A stretch of 64,000 nucleotides of DNA from Streptomyces sp. SPB162 (lineage in GTDB: Bacteria > Actinomycetota > Actinomycetes > Streptomycetales > Streptomycetaceae). Of the stretch, positions 27,542 through 35,551 are shown in pieces; the stretch's first letter is position 1, and every line of letters begins with the position of its first letter. The DNA lies in assembly GCF_029504575.1 (NCBI RefSeq), contig NZ_JAQFII010000001.1, positions 3,913,001 through 3,977,000 of the forward strand, given 5' to 3'. Under the pieces are notes generated by a model, which saw nothing but the letters and a program-made list of their open reading frames with translations, did no database searches and was not told the origin of the DNA. The position numbers and the translations under genes were made by a program.

Positions 27542-29143
27542 TCAGGCACCGCCCTTCGCGGTCGCACCGAGCAGGTACGTGTTCTTGATGCGGTGGCCGC
27601 CGGCCGCGGCCCCGGTGCCCGTGACGAACGGCCCCGAGCCGTACGCGTGCACCCGCGCGGCCACCTCGCCCGCCGAGGAGTCCTCCGTCAGCGACTGCGC
27701 GAAGTCGCGGCTGCAGGCGGCGAGATGGCGCAGCACGCCCGCCCGGCACACCTCGGTGAGCTTCGCGGTCTCGTCGGCGTCCAGCACCGTCCCCGCCCGC
27801 AGTTGCACATGGACGACGGGCCGCGCCTCCAGGTCGTCGCCCTCCTCGATGGCCAGGCAGAAGCTCTCGATGCGGTCCGCCATCGGATTGCCCTCGTACA
27901 GGCCGTACTCGACGTCCTGCGGGTAGATGTTGGCCCCCATGTACGAGACGGTCGAGTCGGCCCGCCCGTACAGGAACAGCAGCGGCAGCCGCATCTTCTC
28001 GCGCAGGGCGGCGGCCTCCGCGCGCTGCAGCAGGACCGGGCGGTCCGCGAACAGCTCCCGCAGGATCTCCCAGACCTGGGGGAAGGACATCAAGGTGCCC
28101 TCGTCGCCGATGTTGTAGCGCAGCTTGGGAGCCATGACAGCGGTGGAGTTGATGGTGCAGAGCACCTCACCGGTCCGACCGTCGCCGGCGGTCTCCAGAT
28201 AGGTCTCCAGGGGGTTGTACTGGAAGACCATCGGCAGCCGCTGTTCGTCCGGCCCCAGGAAGGCCGCTCTGACGGTGGCGTCCTCGCGCATCATCCGGCG
28301 CAGCCAGACGCTGAAGGTGGTCTCGCCGCCCATCCCGATGGTGAGGTCGGACGCCCCATAGCCGGAACGCACCTTGCCGAACACATCGCCCACGTAGTCG
28401 CGCAGCGCCTCGGTCATGCCCTCGCCGCCGACCATCGCCGCGAGCCGGTAGCTCTTCTCCTCGAACCAGGGCTCACCGGCCAGCCGATCCCGCAGGTGCT
28501 TGAGGAACGGCGGATACGCCGTGACGAGGTAGTCGTAGCGCGGCCCGAAGTGCCGCAGGGTATCGACGATCTTCTCGAGATCGGGCCCGGTGTTCTTCAC
28601 CGTGGCTATCCGGGCCATGGCGATTCCGGTGTTGGTCCCGGTCGCCCAGGCTCCCATCGAGTAGGCGTTGATCACGAAGAGCCGCTTCGAAGGAAAGACC
28701 AGGCTGGTGTAGCCGGCCACGTTGCGGTGCACGGTGTTCAACTCGCGGCGGCTGCGCACCCAGTTGTACGGAGTGCCGGACGACCCCGAGGACTCGTCGA
28801 CCACGCTGCCGGCGATCTCCACCCGCCCCTTCCAGCACCGCTCCTCCTCCGGGTACGCCTTGACGTACGTCTCCTTGTCCGTGGCCGGGTACGAATCGAG
28901 CCGGAACCAGCGGAACCGCCAGCCGCCCTTCTCCAGGTGCGCGATGTACGCCGGTACGTCCAGCGCCGCGAACTGGCAGGTCATCCATGCGTGGAGGCGG
29001 GCGAAACCGCTCATCCACGGACGGTAGTTACGGGCCATCACCCGCCATACGAAGGGGTGCACCCGGTAGAGCCGGTACAGAGCGGTGAGCCCGAAGCTGA
29101 TGATTCTCAGCAGCCACTGCCGCGCGAAGCTTCCCATTGCCAT
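27542..29143 (-). CDS. PaaK-like adenylate-forming ligase
   Basis: 533 residues. Adenylate-forming motifs of the phenylacetate-CoA ligase/coenzyme F390 synthetase branch are present: P-loop SSGSSGTPYNW, VGGEGMTEALRDYVGDVFG, YGASDLTIGMGGE, and FLYGRADSTVSYMGANIYPQ near the C-terminus. It likely activates a carboxylic acid as acyl-AMP and passes it to CoA or directly to an amine. The ATG at 29143 has AGGA about eight bases before it; ATGs at 29152 and 29137 are also possible. First gene of a four-gene minus-strand operon ending at 24802. No carrier protein or dedicated regulator is visible. Confidence 0.8.
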   Translation of the reverse strand: MAMGSFARQWLLRIISFGLTALYRLYRVHPFVWRVMARNYRPWMSGFARLHAWMTCQFAALDVPAYIAHLEKGGWRFRWFRLDSYPATDKETYVKAYPEEERCWKGRVEIAGSVVDESSGSSGTPYNWVRSRRELNTVHRNVAGYTSLVFPSKRLFVINAYSMGAWATGTNTGIAMARIATVKNTGPDLEKIVDTLRHFGPRYDYLVTAYPPFLKHLRDRLAGEPWFEEKSYRLAAMVGGEGMTEALRDYVGDVFGKVRSGYGASDLTIGMGGETTFSVWLRRMMREDATVRAAFLGPDEQRLPMVFQYNPLETYLETAGDGRTGEVLCTINSTAVMAPKLRYNIGDEGTLMSFPQVWEILRELFADRPVLLQRAEAAALREKMRLPLLFLYGRADSTVSYMGANIYPQDVEYGLYEGNPMADRIESFCLAIEEGDDLEARPVVHVQLRAGTVLDADETAKLTEVCRAGVLRHLAACSRDFAQSLTEDSSAGEVAARVHAYGSGPFVTGTGAAAGGHRIKNTYLLGATAKGGA

Positions 29144-29235
29144 GCCGCACATCCTGGCCGTGCCGGCCGGGCCCCGGCATGGGCTGTGCTACTCACTCCT
29201 GGCCCGGTACCTACCTGAGTACGCCGACGGCCGAT

Positions 29236-29249
29236 GTTTCACGTGGAAC
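29236..29249. promoter_or_regulatory. parS site 2, GTTTCACGTGGAAC
   Basis: Mixed-arm parS between the PaaK-like gene and rplI, 20 bp from parS site 3. Confidence 0.85.
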
Positions 29250-29268
29250 ATCAGGCGCCCGGCGGGAT

Positions 29269-29282
29269 GTTCCACGTGAAAC
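29269..29282. promoter_or_regulatory. parS site 3, GTTCCACGTGAAAC
   Basis: Second parS in the same intergenic region; the two sites are 33 bp apart start to start, about three helical turns, which would place two ParB dimers on the same face. Confidence 0.87.
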
Positions 29283-29296
29283 ATCGCGGAACGAAC

Positions 29297-29332
29297 GAAG
29301 GACCGGCACCCCCTGCGGGGTACCGGTCCTTC
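29297..29332 (-). terminator. Terminator of the rpsF-ssb-rpsR-rplI operon
   Basis: A 16-bp stem with one mismatch (29297-29312 with 29317-29332) and a 4-base loop, 24 bp beyond the rplI stop. Confidence 0.82.
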
Positions 29333-29355
29333 GCACTGCGCCGAAGCGCGGCAGA

Positions 29356-29802
29356 TCAGGCAGCAACGACCTCAAGGTCGAGCTTGACCTCGACCTCGGG
29401 GTGCAGACGCACCGAGATCTTGTGGGCACCGAGGGTCTTGATCGGCGTACCGACCTCGACACGACGCTTGTCCACGTCCGGGCCACCGGCGGCCTTGATC
29501 GCCGCAGCGATGTCGGCCGGCGTGATGGAACCGAACAGTCGGCCCGTGTCACCCGCGCGGGTGGTCAGCTGGACCTTGACGGACTGCAGCTTCGCCTTGA
29601 CGGCGTTCGCGTCCTCGAGCGTGTGGATCTCGCGGATCCGACGCGCGCGGCGGATCTGCTCGACGTCCTTCTCGCCACCCTTGGTCCACTGGATCGCGAA
29701 ACCGCGGGGGACCAGGTAGTTGCGGGCATAGCCCGACTTGACCTCTACGACATCGCCTGCGGCGCCGAGGCCGGAGACCTCGTTGGTGAGGATGATCTTC
29801 AT
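29356..29802 (-). CDS. rplI: 50S ribosomal protein L9
   Basis: 148 residues, normal length. The start [20 protein letters not shown] and the motif [16 protein letters not shown] are diagnostic of L9, which binds 23S rRNA at the base of the L1 stalk. Last gene of the rpsF-ssb-rpsR-rplI operon, 17 bases after rpsR, with its terminator at 29297. Confidence 0.97.
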   Translation of the reverse strand: MKIILTNEVSGLGAAGDVVEVKSGYARNYLVPRGFAIQWTKGGEKDVEQIRRARRIREIHTLEDANAVKAKLQSVKVQLTTRAGDTGRLFGSITPADIAAAIKAAGGPDVDKRRVEVGTPIKTLGAHKISVRLHPEVEVKLDLEVVAA

Positions 29803-29819
29803 GATTCGGTCACCCTTCC

Positions 29820-30056
29820 TTAGCGAGCGGTCGACGTGTAGGGCAGCAGTGCCATCTCACGGCTGTTCTTGACGGCCGTGGCGACGTCACGCTGGTGCTG
29901 CGTGCAGTTGCCGGTCACGCGGCGGGCACGGATCTTGCCGCGGTCGGAAATGAACTTCCGCAGCATGTTCGTGTCCTTGTAGTCCACGTAGACGGTCTTG
30001 TCCTTGCAGAACGCGCAGACCTTCTTCTTAGGCTTGCGCGGAGGCGGCTTCGCCAT
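29820..30056 (-). CDS. rpsR: 30S ribosomal protein S18
   Basis: 78 residues. CAFCKDK together with [11 protein letters not shown] provides cysteines of the zinc-binding (C+) form of S18. The lysine-rich start [12 protein letters not shown] and the [10 protein letters not shown] core are typical. It assembles with S6 in the platform of the small subunit. Between ssb and rplI in the operon. Confidence 0.96.
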   Translation of the reverse strand: MAKPPPRKPKKKVCAFCKDKTVYVDYKDTNMLRKFISDRGKIRARRVTGNCTQHQRDVATAVKNSREMALLPYTSTAR

Positions 30057-30099
30057 GGTGTCTCTCCTGTTTGATCAAGAAGTTGGTGTCGTGACGCCC

Positions 30100-30708
30100 T
30101 TAGAAGGGCGGCTCGTCCGAGAAGCCGCCGCCGGAGGAGGAACCGGAGTTCCCTCCCCAGCTTCCGCCGCCGCCCTGCTGGGCACCGCCGGCCGGAGCAC
30201 TGGTCGCCCAGGGGTCATCGGCAGCGTTGCCGCCGCCGCCCTGCTGGCCGCCGCCGGAGCTTCCGCCCCAGTTGCCGCCACCCTGGCCGCCCTGTGCGCC
30301 ACCGCCACCGCTGTAACCGCCCTGCTGGCCGCTTCGGCCGCCGCCGGTCGTCTTGGTGACCTTGGCGGTCGCGGTCTTCAGGCTGGCGCCGACTTCCTCG
30401 ACGTCCAGCTCGTAGACCGTCCGCTTGACGCCCTCGCGGTCCTCGTAGGACCGCTGCTTCAGCCGGCCCTGCACGATGACGCGCATGCCTCGCTGCAGCG
30501 ACTCCGCTACGTTCTCCGCCGCCTGACGCCAGACCGAGCACGTGAGGAAGAGGCCGTCGCCGTCTTTCCACTCGTTGGTCTGCTTGTCGAAGATGCGGGG
30601 TGTGGACGCGACACGGAACTTCGCGACCGCCGCACCGGACGGGGTGAAGCGCAGCTCGGGGTCGTCGACGAGATTGCCGACGACCGTGATGACGGTCTCG
30701 CCTGCCAT
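30100..30708 (-). CDS. ssb: Single-stranded DNA-binding protein
   Basis: 202 residues. An OB-fold domain (1-~110: [20 protein letters not shown], then [15 protein letters not shown]) is followed by a glycine/glutamine-rich linker and the acidic tip DEPPF, which recruits replication and repair partners. It coats single-stranded DNA in the nucleoid. Lies between rpsF and rpsR, as in most bacteria. Confidence 0.96.
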   Translation of the reverse strand: MAGETVITVVGNLVDDPELRFTPSGAAVAKFRVASTPRIFDKQTNEWKDGDGLFLTCSVWRQAAENVAESLQRGMRVIVQGRLKQRSYEDREGVKRTVYELDVEEVGASLKTATAKVTKTTGGGRSGQQGGYSGGGGAQGGQGGGNWGGSSGGGQQGGGGNAADDPWATSAPAGGAQQGGGGSWGGNSGSSSGGGFSDEPPF

Positions 30709-30773
30709 GGTGGTGACCTCTCGGCGGTGTGCTGGCTGCTTCTCGGAACCGGTACTGCTCTAAGCCCGTGGGC

Positions 30774-31064
30774 TCAGTGCAGTTCCGGGCGGAGGACCTT
30801 GGTCCGGAGAACCGACTCGTTCAGGTTGAGCTGACGGTCGAGCTCCTTGACGACCTCGGGCGAAGCCTTGAGGTCGACGACCGAGTAGATACCCTCGGCC
30901 TTCTTCTTGATCTCGTACGAGAGGCGACGACGGCCCCAGGTGTCGACCTTCTCCACGCTGCCGCCGCCGTTGCGGACGACAGTGAGGAAGTTCTCGATCA
31001 GCGGGGAGACAGCGCGCTCCTCGAGATCGGGGTCGAGAATGAGCATGAGCTCGTAGTGACGCAT
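30774..31064 (-). CDS. rpsF: 30S ribosomal protein S6
   Basis: 96 residues beginning [20 protein letters not shown], the conserved S6 start, with [20 protein letters not shown] following. First gene of the operon. The ATG at 31064 has a GGAGG site; longer in-frame starts to 31190 would add non-conserved sequence. The operon promoter lies in 31065-31319. Confidence 0.96.
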   Translation of the reverse strand: MRHYELMLILDPDLEERAVSPLIENFLTVVRNGGGSVEKVDTWGRRRLSYEIKKKAEGIYSVVDLKASPEVVKELDRQLNLNESVLRTKVLRPELH

Positions 31065-31319
31065 TGTGGAACCCACCTCCTTTGGACTCAGCGGCCACGG
31101 CGGTTCCGTGGCAGGAGGGTTTGCATTGCGTCGCAACGGTATCGCCGACCACTGACAATCACGGTGGATCGTTGTGGACAGCGCAGACACCGGTGCAGAC
31201 CGTACAGACTACCCGGACAACCGCCTCCGGTTGAAATCCGGTCCCTAATGCCCTCAATCTGTACACATCGGGTATGAACGGCGCTACGATGCGCTACTGC
31301 TCCGTTACGGAGGTGTCCC

Positions 31320-31622
31320 ATGGCACAGCAAGCGGCTCGGACCCATCACCTCACCTTCAACACCGACGGCCAGGCCCATCCCCTGGAGAACACCCTGGTC
31401 GCGGTGACCCTGGTCCTCGGTGGCATCGCCATCGTCACGTCGATCTTCGACCAGCTGCACCTGCTCAGCTCCCTGACCGGCCTCGCCGGGATCATCACCG
31501 GGGGATACGGGCAGTTCATCTCCGTCACCACCGCCGAGCGCTTCGCGCTGATCATCGGGCTCGGGGCGGCCGCGGTCGGCTTCTACCTGGGTATGGCACA
31601 TGGAGGGTTCTTCGGCGGCTAG
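31320..31622 (+). CDS. Small conserved actinobacterial membrane protein
   Basis: 100 residues with hydrophobic spans at about 26-45, 48-65 and 75-95. It begins MAQQAARTHHLTFNTDGQ and ends in a glycine-rich GMAHGGFFGG. Function unknown. Divergent from the rpsF operon. A TTGTCCACA DnaA box lies just downstream at 31631. Confidence 0.75.
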   Translation: MAQQAARTHHLTFNTDGQAHPLENTLVAVTLVLGGIAIVTSIFDQLHLLSSLTGLAGIITGGYGQFISVTTAERFALIIGLGAAAVGFYLGMAHGGFFGG

Positions 31623-31630
31623 CCGGAGAG

Positions 31631-31639
31631 TTGTCCACA
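31631..31639 (+). promoter_or_regulatory. Isolated consensus DnaA box TTGTCCACA
   Basis: A perfect match to the Streptomyces DnaA box, in the 97-bp gap before femX. It may be a DnaA-titrating or regulatory site. Confidence 0.5.
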
Positions 31640-31719
31640 GGGCTGGCGGGGCGGTTCCCCGATCGCAGTAGGCTTCGGCGCAGATAAGACCGCAGCCGCA
31701 GCGATGGGGAGCGCCCCGC

Positions 31720-32842
31720 ATGAGCTTGACCCTGAGGACCATCAGCCGTGAGCAGCATCTGGCTTTCATCCAGAGCCTGCCCTCGGCCAGTCACTGCCAG
31801 GTTCCGGACATGGGCGGATGTCAAGAACGAATGGCGCTCCGAGAACCTCGGCTGGTTCGACGACAGAACCGGCCAGATCGTCGGTGCGGGCCTCGTGCTG
31901 TACCGGCAGATCCCCAAGCTCAAGCGGTACCTCGCGTACCTGCCCGAGGGCCCGGTCATCAACTGGTACGCCCCGAACCTGGATGAGTGGTTGCAGCCGA
32001 TGCTGGCGCACCTCAAGCAGCAGGGCGCCTTCACGGTGAAGATGGGGCCGCCCGTCGTCATCCGCCGCTGGGACGCGCCCGCCATCAAGGCCGGGATCTC
32101 GGACCCCGACGTCAAGCGGCTGCGGGATGTCGAGGCGACGTTCATCGAGCCCCGCGCCTTCGAGGTGGCCGACCGGCTGCGCCGGATGGGCTGGCAGCAG
32201 AACGAGGACGGCGGCGCCGGCTTCGGTGACGTGCAGCCGCGCTACGTCTACCAGGTGCCGCTGGAGAACCGTTCGCTGGACGACATCCTCAAGGGCTTCA
32301 ACCAGCTGTGGCGCCGCAACATCAAGAAGGCCGAGAAGGCCGGTGTCGAGGTCGTGCAGGGCGGGTACGACGACCTCCCGGTCTGGCAGCAGCTCTACGA
32401 GGTGACCGCCGAGCGCGACCACTTCAGGCCCCGCCCGCTGTCGTACTTCCAGCGGATGTGGACCTCGCTCAACAACGAGGACCCCAACCGGATGCGGCTC
32501 TACCTGGCCGTGCACGAGGGCGAGGCGGTGGCCGCCGCCACCATGCTGATCGTCGGCGGGCACGTCTGGTACTCCTACGGAGCCTCCGCGAACCACAAGC
32601 GGGAGGTCCGGCCGTCCAACGCGATGCAGTGGCGGATGCTCAGGGACGCCTATGCCCTCGGGGCGAGCGTGTACGACCTGCGCGGCATCAGCGACTCCCT
32701 GGACGAGACGGACCACCTTTTCGGCCTGATCCAGTTCAAGGTGGGCACAGGCGGGCAGGCAGCCGAATACTTGGGCGAGTGGGATTTCCCCCTCAACAAA
32801 CTGCTCCACAAGGCACTCGACATCTACATGTCCCGCCGCTGA
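31720..32842 (+). CDS. FemX-like peptidoglycan bridge aminoacyltransferase (one-base frameshift)
   Basis: Uses aminoacyl-tRNA to add the first residue (glycine in streptomycetes) of the peptidoglycan cross-bridge to lipid II. The FemABX/GNAT core is clear: VQPRYVYQVPL, LWRRNIKKAEKAGVEVV, WYSYGASANHKREVRPSNAM, YDLRGI. The start MSLTLRTISREQHLAFIQSL at 31720 is in one frame and the body from TWADVKNEW in the next. One inserted base within 31804-31811 explains it; corrected length about 373. It precedes an alanine racemase-like gene by 36 bp, a pairing that fits cell-wall work. Confidence 0.87.
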
Positions 32843-32878
32843 CCGGCGAGCAGACGAAGGAAAGGTCCTGACCAGGCC

Positions 32879-33910
32879 ATGGCGCTCACCCTGTATGTCG
32901 ACACCGCACGCTGGCGTGCGCACCAGCAGTCCGTCGCCGAGCAGTTCCCCGGCATAGTCCCGGTCTGCAAGGGCAACGGCTACGGCTTCGGACACGAGCG
33001 GCTCGCCGACGAGGCGACCCGGCTCGGCAGCGACATGCTCGCCGTCGGCACGACCTACGAGGCCGCCAGGATCAAGGACTGGTTCGGCGGTGACCTCCTG
33101 GTCCTCACCCCGTACCGGCTCGGCGAGGAGCCGGTGCCGCTGCCGGACCGCGCGATCCGGTCGGTCTCCTCCGTCGAGGGGGTGCGCGGGCTGGTGGGCG
33201 CCCGGGTCGTCATCGAGGTCATGAGCAGCATGAAGCGCCACGGCGTCGCCGAGGACGACCTGGTCAAGCTGCACGCCGCCATCGACGACGTACGGTTGGA
33301 GGGGTTCGCCATCCACCTGCCGCTGGACCGCACCGACGGTTCGGACGCGGTGGAGGAGGTCTTCGGCTGGATGGAACGGCTGCGCGCCGCCAGGCTCCCG
33401 CTGCACACGATGTTCGTCAGCCACCTCAAGGCCCATGAGCTCGCCCAGCTGCAGCAGCAGTTCCCGCAGACCAAGTTCCGCGCCCGGATCGGCACCCGGA
33501 TGTGGCTCGGCGACCACGAGGCCACCGAGTACCGCGGTGCGGTCCTGGACGTCACGCGCATCGCCAAGGGCGAGCGCTACGGGTACCGCCAGCAGAAGGC
33601 CTCGGACGACGGCCACCTGATCGTGGTCGCGGGCGGGACGTCCCACGGCGTCGGTCTCGAGGCGCCCAAGGCCCTGCACGGCCTGATGCCCCGCGCCAAG
33701 GGCGTGGCGCGGGCGGGCCTGGCCACCGTCAACCGCAACCTGTCGCCGTTCGTGTGGGCCGGCAAGCAGCGGTGGTTCGCGGAGCCCCCGCACATGCAGG
33801 TCTCCATCCTGTTCCTGCCCAACGACGTGGCCCCACCGGCGGTCGGCGACGAGCTGGTGGCGCACCTGCGGCACACCACCACCCAGTTCGACCGCGTCCT
33901 GGACCGCTGA
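32879..33910 (+). CDS. Alanine racemase-family PLP protein
   Basis: 343 residues. The N-terminal TIM-barrel signature VCKGNGYGFGHERLADE contains the PLP lysine at about residue 31; IGTRMWLGD and KGERYGYRQQKAS follow. The family interconverts L- and D-amino acids for peptidoglycan. The canonical alanine racemase has a longer C-terminal beta domain, so this may have another substrate or role. The ATG at 32879 follows a GAAAGG site; the FemX-like gene lies just upstream on the same strand, suggesting an operon. Confidence 0.8.
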   Translation: MALTLYVDTARWRAHQQSVAEQFPGIVPVCKGNGYGFGHERLADEATRLGSDMLAVGTTYEAARIKDWFGGDLLVLTPYRLGEEPVPLPDRAIRSVSSVEGVRGLVGARVVIEVMSSMKRHGVAEDDLVKLHAAIDDVRLEGFAIHLPLDRTDGSDAVEEVFGWMERLRAARLPLHTMFVSHLKAHELAQLQQQFPQTKFRARIGTRMWLGDHEATEYRGAVLDVTRIAKGERYGYRQQKASDDGHLIVVAGGTSHGVGLEAPKALHGLMPRAKGVARAGLATVNRNLSPFVWAGKQRWFAEPPHMQVSILFLPNDVAPPAVGDELVAHLRHTTTQFDRVLDR

Positions 33911-33928
33911 GGCGCCGCGGAAGGCCGC

Positions 33929-35458
33929 TCAGTCGCCGGTGGCGGCCCAGCCCTCCGCGGGCGGTGGGCCGGCCGGCTCACGCCGTTCCACGCCCCACTG
34001 CACCGGCGTCCCCACGAAAGGGGCGGCGTGCCGCGGTTCGTGGGTCCGGCCCAGCACGAACACGTCCGGAGCTCCGTCCAGCACGCCGCCGGAAGGGTCG
34101 TCCTCGCCGTCCCAGCGCACCGCGTCGCGTTCCGGCAGCAGGATGTCCCGCACCACCACTCCGCACAGGTAGAGCGTGCCGAGGACGTGGACGACGATCG
34201 CCAGGTGGTACCCGTCCTGGGGCAGTCCGTGGTGCTTGTTGCCGCCCGTCACGTAGGCGAGCTGCATCCAGATGCCCAGGAAGTACAGGACCTGGGAGCC
34301 CTGCCACACCAGGAAGTCCCGCCAGCGCGGCCTGGCGAGCACGGCCAGGGGGAGCAGCCACAGCACGTACTGGGGTGAGTAGACCTTGTTGGCGAGCACC
34401 ACGGCCGCCACGACGAGGAAGGCGAGCTGCGCGAAGCGCGGACGCCGGGGTGCGTGCAGCGCGAGCCCGGCGATGGCCGCGCAGAGCAGCAGCATCAGCG
34501 CGAACGCGTAGGCGTTGACCCCGTCCAGCGGCCTGCCGGTCTGCTGGCTGATGACCAGCCAGACGGACCCGTAGTCGATCCGGCGCTCCTGGCTGAACGA
34601 GTAGAACTTCGCCCAGCCGTCGCGCGCGAGCAGTATCACCGGCAGGTTGACCACCAGCCAGGCGCCCACCGCGCCCGCCACGGCCGTCCGGAAGGCCCGC
34701 AGCCGGCCCGCCCGCAGGCAGAGCACGAACAACGCGCCGAGCAGCAGGAGCGGGTAGAGCTTGGCGGCGGTGGCCAGGCCGAGCAGGATGCCCGCCGCCA
34801 GCGGACGGCTGCGGGACCACATCAGCATGGCTCCCGCGGTGAGCGCCACCGCGAACAGGTCCCAGTTGATGGTGGCGCTCAGCGCCAGCGCGGGGGAGAG
34901 CGCGACAAGCAGCGCGTCCCAGGGGCGGCGCCGGTGGGTGCGCGCGACACACACCACGAGGGCCACGGCGCAGACCATCAGCATGCCCGCGTTGATCAGC
35001 CAGTAGACCTGCTCGCGGTGCTGTTCGGAGCCGCCGTCCGGGGTGAACCAGGACGCGACCTCCATGAAGAGGCCGGTCAGGACCGGGTACTCCAGATAGT
35101 GGAACTCGGTCGAGACGTCGTCCGGGATCCGGTCGAAGTACGGCACGGTCCCGGTGGAGAAACCGCGACCGCCGAACAGGTGCGGAATGTCCGAGTAGCA
35201 GGCGTGGACGTACTGCGCGTCACCCGACTGGAACCAGGCGCTGTTGTAACAGGGCACCTTCTGCGCCATCCCGAGCGCGAACATGCCGATGACCACGATC
35301 ACCAGGACGCGCAGCGGGTTCCACCAACGGTGTCCGCCGGTCTCCGCCCGGCGTCCCAGGGGTCCGCCGATGACCTCGCTGGCGGATTCGGCCACCGGAT
35401 CCTCGTCGGTCGGCGGCACGAGTGCCTCCAGGTGGTCTTCTTCGCGCACGCTCGTCAT
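33929..35458 (-). CDS. GT87-like membrane glycosyltransferase
   Basis: 509 residues with about ten hydrophobic spans. A charged cytoplasmic N-terminus (1-45) precedes the first span. Typical GT-C/GT87 features are the first-loop acidic residues (PCYNSAWFQSGDAQYVHACY), SATINWDLFAVALTAGAM and the repeated LGLATAAKLYPLLLLGAL segment. Such enzymes use polyprenyl-phosphate sugars on the outer face of the membrane; relatives in mycobacteria transfer mannose or arabinose. The ATG at 35458 is chosen over 35467 by ribosome-site spacing. Convergent with the alanine racemase-like gene (18-bp gap). Confidence 0.82.
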   Translation of the reverse strand: MTSVREEDHLEALVPPTDEDPVAESASEVIGGPLGRRAETGGHRWWNPLRVLVIVVIGMFALGMAQKVPCYNSAWFQSGDAQYVHACYSDIPHLFGGRGFSTGTVPYFDRIPDDVSTEFHYLEYPVLTGLFMEVASWFTPDGGSEQHREQVYWLINAGMLMVCAVALVVCVARTHRRRPWDALLVALSPALALSATINWDLFAVALTAGAMLMWSRSRPLAAGILLGLATAAKLYPLLLLGALFVLCLRAGRLRAFRTAVAGAVGAWLVVNLPVILLARDGWAKFYSFSQERRIDYGSVWLVISQQTGRPLDGVNAYAFALMLLLCAAIAGLALHAPRRPRFAQLAFLVVAAVVLANKVYSPQYVLWLLPLAVLARPRWRDFLVWQGSQVLYFLGIWMQLAYVTGGNKHHGLPQDGYHLAIVVHVLGTLYLCGVVVRDILLPERDAVRWDGEDDPSGGVLDGAPDVFVLGRTHEPRHAAPFVGTPVQWGVERREPAGPPPAEGWAATGD

Positions 35459-35494
35459 GCCGGACATCCTGCCCCATGGCCCGGGAAGGCAGGA

Positions 35495-35524
35495 GGCCGC
35501 GGAGGGCATTGGCCCTCCGCGGCC
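35495..35524 (-). terminator. Terminator of the PBP gene
   Basis: A 13-bp perfect stem (35495-35507 with 35511-35523) and a 3-base loop, 28 bp after the PBP stop. Confidence 0.75.
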
Positions 35525-35551
35525 CCGGCCGCACCGTTAAGCGCTCATCCG

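Noticed and set aside
31748..32842. A shorter FemX starting at the ATG at 31748
   Set aside because: The conserved N-terminus lies in the other frame from 31720, and the reading MSSIWLSSRACPRP before TWADVKNEW is not FemX-like. A frameshift explains it better.
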